From Rhodospirillaceae bacterium (GTDB taxonomy: Bacteria > Pseudomonadota > Alphaproteobacteria > CACIAM-22H2): a DNA stretch of 34,433 bases. A program made the translations under genes and the position numbers. Positions 26,918 to 34,433 of the stretch are shown piece after piece. Location: positions 1 to 34,433 of the forward strand of contig SHVT01000012.1 of assembly GCA_009694125.1 (NCBI GenBank), in the 5' to 3' direction. Every line of letters begins with the position of its first letter. Position 1 is the first letter of the stretch. The notes under the pieces are model-generated. The model saw only the letters and a list, made by a program, of their open reading frames with translations. It searched no databases and was not told the origin of the DNA.

Positions 26918-28201
26918 CTAGAGCTGGAAGCGGCGGCAGCCCTCGGGAAGGGGTAGGTGTGCCCACATCCCCTTGATGTCGGCGACGAGTGCGCGCGGCT
27001 TGAGCAGCCGCCCGAGACTAGCCGCGTCGAATGCGCGATAGGAATCATGAGCGACGGCGCCGATGACCGCGTCATAGGGCGCGTTTTTCTCGAGCGATGG
27101 CAACAGCTCGATGCCGCAATGACGGCTGGCGTCGTCGGCCTCGGCCAACGCGTCGTGCACATCGATGTCGTGCCCCCATGTCCGCAAATCCTTGATCAGA
27201 TCGACAACCTTGGAATTGCGCAAATCCGGGACGTTCTCCTTGAAGGTCAGGCCGAGAACGAGGATTCGCGCGCCGCCTCCGCAACCGGCCTCGGCCAGCA
27301 TTCGGGCGATGGCCGTGGCGATATAGGCCGCCATCGAATCGTTGATGCGGCGGCCCGCCAGGATGACATCGGGATGGTGCCCGACCTGCTGGGCGCGGTC
27401 GGCGAGCCAGAAGGGATCGACGCCGATGCAATGGCCGCCAACCAGTCCCGGCGAAAACGGCAGGAAGTTCCATTTCGTCCGCGCCGCGGCCAAGACCTGA
27501 TGCATCGAAATGCCGAGGCGGTGGAAGATCATCGTCACTTCGTTGATGAAGGCGATGTTGATGTCCCGCTGCGCGTTTTCGATGACCTTGGCGGCCTCGG
27601 CGGTCTTGATGTCGTGGGCGATGAAGGTGTTGCCGCCGTTGAGCGACCCGTAAATTTCGGCGAGTTTCTTCGCCACCGCCGGGGTCTGACCGGCCACGAC
27701 CTTGGTTATGCGTTCGATCGTATGTTCGCGGTCGCCGGGATTGATCCGCTCCGGGCTGTAACCGAGATGGAAGTCGCGGCCGCAAACCAGGCCCGACGCC
27801 CGCTCCAGGGCGGGGCCGCAGATTTCCTCGGTCACGCCGGGATAGACCGTGCTTTCGAACACAACGATGGCGCCTTTCGCCATGGCCTTGCCCACGGTGC
27901 GGCTCGCGGCCAGCACCGGGCCCAAATCCGGGCGATTGGCCAGGTCCACCGGGGTCGGCACGGCGACGATGTAGATGTCGAAGCCGGCGATATCCTGGGA
28001 ATCGGATGTCGCCTTCAGCGTCGATTGCTTGAGCGTTTCGGAATCCACCTCGCGGGCGCGGTCGTGGCCGGCGCGGATCGCGGTGACGTGGCTGGCATTG
28101 ATGTCGAAACCGGTCACGTCGTGGCGGCGGGCCAGGGCCACCGCGAGCGGGAGGCCGACATAGCCAAGACCGATGACGGCGATGCGTTGAGTCGTTTCCA
28201 C
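26918..28201 (-). CDS. nucleotide sugar dehydrogenase (TviB/WbpA-like UDP-HexNAc dehydrogenase)
   Basis: RIAVIGLGYVGLPLAVALA; STVYPGVTEE; SPERINPGD; KVIENAQRDINIAFINE; GLVGGHCIGVDPFWLA; GLTFKENVPDLRNSKV. GTG start with GGAGGAAGAG RBS. Confidence 0.93.
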   Translation of the reverse strand: METTQRIAVIGLGYVGLPLAVALARRHDVTGFDINASHVTAIRAGHDRAREVDSETLKQSTLKATSDSQDIAGFDIYIVAVPTPVDLANRPDLGPVLAASRTVGKAMAKGAIVVFESTVYPGVTEEICGPALERASGLVCGRDFHLGYSPERINPGDREHTIERITKVVAGQTPAVAKKLAEIYGSLNGGNTFIAHDIKTAEAAKVIENAQRDINIAFINEVTMIFHRLGISMHQVLAAARTKWNFLPFSPGLVGGHCIGVDPFWLADRAQQVGHHPDVILAGRRINDSMAAYIATAIARMLAEAGCGGGARILVLGLTFKENVPDLRNSKVVDLIKDLRTWGHDIDVHDALAEADDASRHCGIELLPSLEKNAPYDAVIGAVAHDSYRAFDAASLGRLLKPRALVADIKGMWAHLPLPEGCRRFQL

Positions 28202-28325
28202 TCTTCCTCCGGGGTCGCGCGGTGGCCCTTCGTTCTTCGCCCGATTCGGCCCGTCGCGCAAGCTGAGTTATGGGCCGCGAGATCGGCTAGAATGGGTCCC
28301 GGTTTCGGAAACGAAGGTTCTTGAT

Positions 28326-29798
28326 ATGACCGATCGTCGCATTTGGCTGCCGCGCATGGCGCTTGCGGCTTTCGCGTTCGCCCTGGGCGGGTGCGAGATG
28401 AATCCGGCCACCGGCAAACAATCCTTCACCGCCTTCATGGGGCGGCAGGATGAATTGCGGGTCGGCGCCGAGGAGCACCCGAAAATCCTGGCGCAGTTCG
28501 GCGGGGAATATCGCGACCCGGCGATCAGCCGATATATCGGCGAACTCGGCCGGCGAATGGCCGCGAAATCCGAAATGGCCGATTTGAATTTCACCTTCAC
28601 GGTGCTCAACAGCGATGTCGTCAACGCCTTCGCCCTGCCCGGCGGTTATGTCTACGTCACGCGGGGGTTGATGGCGCTGGCCAGCAGCGAAGCCGAACTC
28701 GGCGGCGTCTTGTCCCATGAAATCGGCCACGTCACGGCGCGGCATTCCGCCGAACGCTACAGCAGCTCGGTCGCGGCGGCGATTGGATTGACGCTGCTCG
28801 GCGCCGCCATCGGCGATCGCCAGATCGTCGAAATCGCGCAATACGGCGCCGAGGCTTATCTCGCGTCGTATTCCCGCGAGCAGGAAAGCGAGGCCGACAT
28901 GCTCGGTATCCGCTACCTGACCCGCAATGGCTACAACCCCTTCGGCGTCGCCTCGTTTCTTCGCAAACTCGAATTGGAAAGTGCGCTCCGGGCCAAACTC
29001 GCCGGCAAGCCCGGCGAGGCCGATCGTTTCGACATGATGCAAAGCCATCCGCGAACCTCGGACCGGGTGCAGGCCGCCATCACCCAGGCGCGGGAGGTCG
29101 CGCCCGCCGGCACCGTCCCCGATGGCGGCGAAAATTATCTGCGGGTCATTGATGGACTCTATGTCGATGGCGATCCCGAGAACGGTTTCGTCAAGAGGCG
29201 GCGCTTCATCCACCCGAATTTCCGTTTCCAATTCGAGGTGCCGCCAGGCTTTCGCATCGTCAACGGCGCCCGCCAGGTGACGGCGGTGGGTCCCCAGGAT
29301 TCGCGCATCGTGTTCGACGCCGACCGCAGGCCGCCGAATGCGTCGATGCTCCGCTACGTCCACGACGTCTGGGCGCACAATCTCAGCCTGTCGGCGGTGG
29401 AGCCGCTGACCATCGACGGCATGGAGGCGGCGACCGGCACCGGGCGCGTGACTATCCCCGGCCGCGGCGCCTTCGACGTCCGGCTGGTCGCGATCCGCTT
29501 CGACGCCAACACGGTGTATCGCTTCCGCTTCTACACGGCGCGCGGGCTGACCGAACAACTCGCGCTGCCGCTGCGGCAGACGACCTATAGCTTCCGCCGG
29601 CTGTCCGCGGCGGAAGCCCAGGCGGCCACGCCGTCGCGACTCCGAATCCTCGCCGTGGGCGCCGGCGATACGACCCAAAGCCTCGCCCGCCGCATGGCTT
29701 ATGACGACGAACAGGTCGCCCGTTTCGAGACGCTGAACGGGCTCGCCCCCGGCGAACAGCCGCGCATCGGCAGCCAGGTCAAGATCGTCGCCGATTAG
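28326..29798 (+). CDS. M48-family metalloprotease lipoprotein with C-terminal LysM-like region
   Basis: Lipobox ALGGC; SHEIGHVTARHSAERYS (HExxH); EQESEADMLGIRYL; C-terminal LAVGAGDTTQSLARRMAYDDEQVARFETLNGLAPGEQPRIGSQVKIV. Confidence 0.92.
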   Translation: MTDRRIWLPRMALAAFAFALGGCEMNPATGKQSFTAFMGRQDELRVGAEEHPKILAQFGGEYRDPAISRYIGELGRRMAAKSEMADLNFTFTVLNSDVVNAFALPGGYVYVTRGLMALASSEAELGGVLSHEIGHVTARHSAERYSSSVAAAIGLTLLGAAIGDRQIVEIAQYGAEAYLASYSREQESEADMLGIRYLTRNGYNPFGVASFLRKLELESALRAKLAGKPGEADRFDMMQSHPRTSDRVQAAITQAREVAPAGTVPDGGENYLRVIDGLYVDGDPENGFVKRRRFIHPNFRFQFEVPPGFRIVNGARQVTAVGPQDSRIVFDADRRPPNASMLRYVHDVWAHNLSLSAVEPLTIDGMEAATGTGRVTIPGRGAFDVRLVAIRFDANTVYRFRFYTARGLTEQLALPLRQTTYSFRRLSAAEAQAATPSRLRILAVGAGDTTQSLARRMAYDDEQVARFETLNGLAPGEQPRIGSQVKIVAD

Positions 29799-29799
29799 T

Positions 29800-30600
29800 A
29801 TGGCAGGAAACCAGGGACCGACGCTTTGGGAAGGAGTGCTCCGGCGGCTCCGCTCGCTTTATGAGGGCGACCATGTTGCCGCCTATCGATTTCGTTACGG
29901 TCTTCTCGTGTTCGACGGGTCGACGATTCTGTTCATCATTGTTTCGTCCTTTTTGCCGAGGAGTTCGCTTCTCGAGACCCTCGACCTCGCGATCGGCACC
30001 GTCTTCCTCGCCGATTTCGCCGCGCGGCTGATCGTCAGCCGCAGACGCACGCGTGACCTCTTGCACCCCTCGACCTGGGCCGATGCCGTCGCGATCCTTT
30101 CGTACCTGGCACCGGTGGCCGGGGAGGCGGGCGGCTTTCTCCGCGTCCTGCGTACGTTAAGGCTCCTCCACACCTATCCGATATTGGCGCGGCTGCGCCA
30201 GGATAGCGCGTGGTTCCGCCGCCATGAGGAGATCGGCCTGGCCATCGTGCATCTCGGCGTCTTCCTGTTCATCATGACGGCGATCGTCTACGAGACGCAG
30301 CATCGGGCCAATCCGCTGATCGGCAATTATGTCGACGCGCTCTATTTCACGGTCACGACGCTCACGACGACGGGTTTCGGCGACATCACCCTGCCGGGAA
30401 CGGCCGGCCGGCTTATCTCCGTCCTGATCATGATTTTCGGGGTCACGCTGTTTCTGCGGCTGCTGCGCGCCTTGCTACAGCCGCCGAAGGTGCGGTTCAA
30501 CTGCCCGAGCTGCGGGTTGCAACGTCATGACTTCGACGCGGTGCATTGCAAGGCTTGCGGCGTGGTGCTGAACATTCCCGATGAGGGCGCAGCGTTCTGA
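29800..30600 (+). CDS. voltage-gated-like K+ channel with C-terminal zinc ribbon
   Basis: Selectivity filter TTLTTTGFGDITLPGTAGR; multiple TM helices; C-terminal CPSCGLQRHDFDAVHCKACG. Confidence 0.88.
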   Translation: MAGNQGPTLWEGVLRRLRSLYEGDHVAAYRFRYGLLVFDGSTILFIIVSSFLPRSSLLETLDLAIGTVFLADFAARLIVSRRRTRDLLHPSTWADAVAILSYLAPVAGEAGGFLRVLRTLRLLHTYPILARLRQDSAWFRRHEEIGLAIVHLGVFLFIMTAIVYETQHRANPLIGNYVDALYFTVTTLTTTGFGDITLPGTAGRLISVLIMIFGVTLFLRLLRALLQPPKVRFNCPSCGLQRHDFDAVHCKACGVVLNIPDEGAAF

Positions 30601-30612
30601 GCGACCACCGGC

Positions 30613-31908
30613 CTAATTGACGAACACCGGCGCGAAGCCGCCGCCGGGAGTGCGGAAATTCGTGGTCTGGCCCTGATAGAGGCGAGCGGCGGTCAACAGC
30701 ACGCGCCCCTCATGGACATAAAGCCGGACATCGGTTTTGCGGATCTCGGGGAGCCCGTCGAGTGTGATCGTCCTTTCGCTCGGCGCCGCGAAATCCTGCG
30801 CGACATAACCGCCTTGCGCGATCGTCGCCCAAACCCCCTTGGTGAGTTTGTCGCCGCGATAGACGGCCTTGCCGCCGTGACCGCCATAGGGCTTGAAAAA
30901 CAACGTCTTGCGAGCCGCCCATAACGATGGCGCGTTCTCCGCCGTCACCGGGACCGTGCGCGGCACACCGGCCGCCAGATCGGCGAGCATGTCCAGCCCC
31001 AGGCCCCAGGCTTGGAGCGATGCGCGATCCGACAGCAGCGCCAGATTCCGCTTGTCGGCATAAAGCGCATGAATACGGGGATTGGGGGTGACGACCGCGG
31101 CGCCGCCGAGATAGGCGCGGCGCAAGGCATCGTGCGCGGGATCGTCGAAGGCGAAATCGACGCAGCGGTTATAAACCAGATCGATGGGCTGCCCGTCGAA
31201 GGACAGGCTTCCGTCATCGTAGCGAAGCCCGGCCGCGTCGGCGATGACCGCCTCGATGCCGTGTTTGTGGAAAAAACGCTTGGCCAACATGAACTCCGGA
31301 TAGAGGTATTGTTCCTCCGGCCGCTCGTCCACGATCGCGATTCGCCGTGGTTTTCCGCTCCTGCCCTGGAGCGCCCATTCCCGCGCGAACATCCTCAACA
31401 CGGCCGCTTCGAATTCCCCGGCATCGGATCGGTTCAACGCGAATTCGACCTCGGTGCAGCAGGCGCGTTGCGCCTTGACCAAAAGCGCGTTCAGGAAGGC
31501 CCCGCCAGCGTTGGTATTGACCTCGATCAACTTCGGCCCGTCGGCCGATAAATGAAAGTCGTAGCCCATGAACACGCCGAGCGGGCCGAAGTCATGCCGA
31601 GCGATCGGCGGCGCCCACGACAAAGCCGCCGCCCGATAGCCAGGCAGCCGCGCGGCCGCCTCGATGGCGCGCACGATCCGCAGCATCACATCGGTGTCGG
31701 ATTTGGCCAGGAATACGGGCGTGTTGGAGAACAGATGCGGCCGCGACCGGATGAAGGTCGCCGAGAAAGCCGGGTCGCCGACCTCGCGATCGAGCGCGTC
31801 GAACAGCTTCTCGCGGTCCAGCGTGAGGCAGAAACACCGTTGGTTCAGGCGCTCGGAGGCGGATCGCGCGTCAGTCGCGCCGGACAGATTCGTCGAATTG
31901 TCGTCCAA
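30613..31908 (-). CDS. ATP-grasp-like protein of unknown function
   Basis: FMGYDFHLSADGPKLIEVNTNAGGAFLNALL; FFKPYGGHGGKAVYRGDKLTKGVWATIAQGGYVAQDFAAPSERTI; TTG start with GGAGGAACGG RBS. Confidence 0.75.
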   Translation of the reverse strand: MDDNSTNLSGATDARSASERLNQRCFCLTLDREKLFDALDREVGDPAFSATFIRSRPHLFSNTPVFLAKSDTDVMLRIVRAIEAAARLPGYRAAALSWAPPIARHDFGPLGVFMGYDFHLSADGPKLIEVNTNAGGAFLNALLVKAQRACCTEVEFALNRSDAGEFEAAVLRMFAREWALQGRSGKPRRIAIVDERPEEQYLYPEFMLAKRFFHKHGIEAVIADAAGLRYDDGSLSFDGQPIDLVYNRCVDFAFDDPAHDALRRAYLGGAAVVTPNPRIHALYADKRNLALLSDRASLQAWGLGLDMLADLAAGVPRTVPVTAENAPSLWAARKTLFFKPYGGHGGKAVYRGDKLTKGVWATIAQGGYVAQDFAAPSERTITLDGLPEIRKTDVRLYVHEGRVLLTAARLYQGQTTNFRTPGGGFAPVFVN

Positions 31909-32010
31909 CCGTTCCTCCGATTCCGCGCCGCGCCGGTCCCGGCCGCTGGCATCGCTTCCGTATATGTACGAACCGGAGTCCGTGGCGCAAGGGGCGGCGA
32001 TGGAACGCCG

Positions 32011-32765
32011 TCACGAAGGCGTCAGTGAATCCCCTTCCCAGCGCCGCATGAGTTTCTCGCGTTCCCGTTCCTCTCCCGAATCCACGATCGTTTGTAAGGC
32101 GTTGAGCGCCCCCTTCGCATTGGCGCGGGCGAGGCCATGTCCCGCCCAGGGGCGTCGAAGGGCTGGCGCGAGTCCCGGCAACCGTCGACCAGGGCGAGAA
32201 AGTCGCGATGATCGACGTTCCAGGTCTCCTTCATCGCCGCGTTATACCCCACCGGCAGCCAGGGCGCGGCCCGCCGCAACCGGTCCAACGCAGGCGCGAG
32301 GTAGCGTTTTCGCACGGAAAGCACATTGGCGCCGCCGCCGCGATTCCAGATCACCAATTGGAGTCGGCGGCGCAAGGCGATGATTTCGGCGTAGGCCCAA
32401 ATCATCTTGTCCAAGGGCTGGACATCGACATCTTTCTCGCGCGCGCAATAGACCCATTTTTGGCTGACGCAGACAGGAATATCGGGAAATCGATCGGTCG
32501 CGACATCGGCACCGGCGTCGCCTTGAGCGCCGAGAGCGGCGCCGAGCAATTGCCTTAGATGGGTGCGCCGCGCATTGGCCTTCCATACGGCGTACGCAAG
32601 GACGCCCGCCGTCGGCACGGTATAGAGAAGAAAAAACATCGGATCGTAGTCGTTAAAAACTGACACCAGCGTGGCGATCCCGATTCCGCCAATCGCGCTC
32701 CCGAGCTTAAGCGGGGCGTTCGTTGAGTCGAGCCAAAGCCGTTCGGCGCGCGTTTGCGGCCTCAC
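32011..32765 (-). pseudogene. hypothetical two-TM membrane protein, probable C-terminal frameshift
   Basis: ORF 32022..32765 ends in an uncharacteristic KRSWIRERNGNARNSCGAGKGIH; the alternate frame ANAKGALNALQTIVDSGEEREREKLMRRWEGDSLTPS* (stop 32011) looks native. GTG start overlaps the upstream stop (GTGA). Confidence 0.6.
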
Positions 32766-33621
32766 GCGCTCGCGACCTGCGCCAGGTCCAAGCGCAGCAC
32801 TTGCTCGGCGAAAGGTCGAAGCGCGGCTTTCGCCCGGCGCCCGAAGACGATCGGTTGCGGCCGGCCCTGCGCGTCGAACATGAAGGCGTCGGCCTTACCG
32901 CAATCGCTGGGCAGCGGTATCGGCAACGTCTCCGCCGTCAGCGCCTGGATGCGGGCATAACCGAGCGGCCTTAGCTCCGGGTCAGGCACGATGATCAGCA
33001 CGCGCCGGGGATCGACCCAGCGCGCGACCTTGGTCACTTCCCAGCGCGTGCCGTCGGTGGCTTCGGGCAGCAACACGATCGCCGCCGCGCCGCGCACCAG
33101 CGCCTCGACCCTTTGCTGCCACGTTTCGTCGGCCAGATAGAGGCGCGCGGCGCCCAGCGGCGCCAGGGAATCCCCAGGCGTGCCGACGGCGATGAACGGG
33201 CCGACATGTTTGAGCGCGGCGGCGATACGCTGCTCCTGCGATGCCGGCGCGGATGACCGCGCGATTGTCGGCCGCCAACCCGGCGGCCGACAGGATCGGT
33301 GTAGATGCGGCGCGAATCCTCGACGAAGGGCCTGAGATACACGACCGGATGACGCGTATCGCGCGCCAGCACCGCCTCCGCGCTCGGGGCCAGCATTTGC
33401 CGCCCGACGCCCGCGCAATACAACGCCGCAAGAACGAGAAGGCCGACGATCACGATGTCGAACCTACCGATGCTCTCGACGGCGAAGGCGTCGACGACCC
33501 AGTACACCGCGCCGCCGCCCAGCAGCGCCGCAACCAGCAGCAAGACCAGGCCGCCGAATTTCGAGCGGAAAGGCTGACGCCCCGGACGAGCGCGAGCCGG
33601 TGCCGGCGGATTGGGCGACAT
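32762..33621 (-). pseudogene. hypothetical two-TM membrane protein with cytosolic alpha/beta domain, frameshifted near 33240-33310
   Basis: N-terminal frame (33034..33621) GLVLLLVAALLGGGAVYWVVDAF...VVYLRPFVEDSRRIYTDP; C-terminal frame (32762..33418) EQRIAAALKHVGPFIAVGTPGDSLAPLGAARLYLADETWQQRVEALVRGAAAIVLLPEATDGTRWEVTKVARW. Confidence 0.7.
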
Positions 33622-33654
33622 CGTCCATGTCGATACCCTAACAGAAGCGCGCGA

Positions 33655-34433
33655 TCAGTACCGCGCGTTTCCGGGCGTTCTGGGGAACGGGATGGCGTCG
33701 CGCACATTGGACAGGCCGGTGACATAGGCCAGCGTGCGCTCGAAGCCTAGCCCGAAGCCGGCATGGGGCACGGTGCCGTAACGCCGCAAATCCCGGTACC
33801 AGGCATAGTGCTCCTTGTCGATGCCTCGTTCCGTCATGCGCGAATCCAACACCTCCAGCCGCTCCTCGCGCTGGCTGCCGCCGACGATTTCGCCGATCCC
33901 CGGCGCCAGCACGTCCATCGCCGCGACGGTTTTGCCGTCGTCGTTGACCCGCATGTAGAACGCCTTGATGTCCTTCGGGTAGTTCATGACGATCACCGGC
34001 TTCTTCGCGTGTTTTTCGGTGAGATAGCGTTCGTGTTCGGATTGGAGGTCGATGCCCCATCTCACCGGGAACTCGAACTTCTCCGTGGCCCGTTCGAGCA
34101 CCGCGACGGCCTCGCCGTAATCCATGCGCACGAATTCCGAACCGACGATTCCCTGGAGCTTCGCCACCAGCCCCTTCTCGATCCGTTCGTCGAAGAAGGC
34201 GAGATCGTCCTGCCTTTCGTTCAACAGCGTCTCCAAGGCGTATTTCAGCAGGTTTTCCGCCAGCGTCGCATCGTCGGACAGATCGGCGAAGGCGATTTCC
34301 GGCTCGATCATCCAGAATTCGGCGAGGTGGCGGCTGGTGTTGGAGTTTTCCGCGCGGAAGGTCGGCCCGAAGGTGTAGACCTTGGACAGCGCGAGGCAAT
34401 ACGCCTCCACGTTGAGCTGCCCCGACACGGTCA
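33655..34433 (-). CDS. asnS: asparaginyl-tRNA synthetase (C-terminal part; cut by window end)
   Basis: [51 protein letters not shown]...[34 protein letters not shown]. Confidence 0.97.
   Translation of the reverse strand, partial: TVSGQLNVEAYCLALSKVYTFGPTFRAENSNTSRHLAEFWMIEPEIAFADLSDDATLAENLLKYALETLLNERQDDLAFFDERIEKGLVAKLQGIVGSEFVRMDYGEAVAVLERATEKFEFPVRWGIDLQSEHERYLTEKHAKKPVIVMNYPKDIKAFYMRVNDDGKTVAAMDVLAPGIGEIVGGSQREERLEVLDSRMTERGIDKEHYAWYRDLRRYGTVPHAGFGLGFERTLAYVTGLSNVRDAIPFPRTPGNARY

Noticed and set aside
26957-28324. 455-aa plus-strand ORF
   Set aside because: Antisense to the nucleotide-sugar dehydrogenase.
28287-29678. 463-aa minus-strand ORF
   Set aside because: Antisense to the M48 protease; no domain.
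1-34433. CRISPR array, rRNA, or prophage
   Set aside because: No regularly spaced direct repeats, rRNA signatures or phage structural genes seen.

Overview
GC-rich chromosomal segment, most likely from an alphaproteobacterium (my inference from gene content). It is mostly housekeeping: rpsU, thiE, a phasin-like gene, efp, an inositol monophosphatase, an OmpA + MotA/TolQ-like + MotB/OmpA-like trio, class II DAHP synthase, yqhA, glutathione reductase, gabD, a COG0523 GTPase, a DUF3108 gene, gph, glmU-glmS, dodecin, a TPR protein, a nucleotide-sugar dehydrogenase, an M48 protease, a K+ channel, an ATP-grasp-like gene and asnS (cut by the window end). Accessory content: an IS5-like element (14345-15630) inserted at the start of an FtsX-type ABC transporter operon, a C-terminal aldehyde dehydrogenase remnant beside it, a TPR remnant, an antitoxin-like remnant, and a low-GC orphan ORF. 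The strongest unannotated signal is at 19455-19570: a perfect FNR/FixK-type dyad (TTGATCTAGATCAA) centred exactly -41.5 from a predicted start, followed by a ~68-nt transcript unit with a 5' hairpin, a single-stranded UUCCUCC anti-Shine-Dalgarno motif and an intrinsic terminator. This is a candidate oxygen-/redox-controlled small RNA resembling the alpha-r8/suhB architecture. Five genes appear broken by frameshifts, all in the same sense as a single-base deletion, which points to assembly indels or uniform decay. All family calls come from reading motifs; no searches were run.
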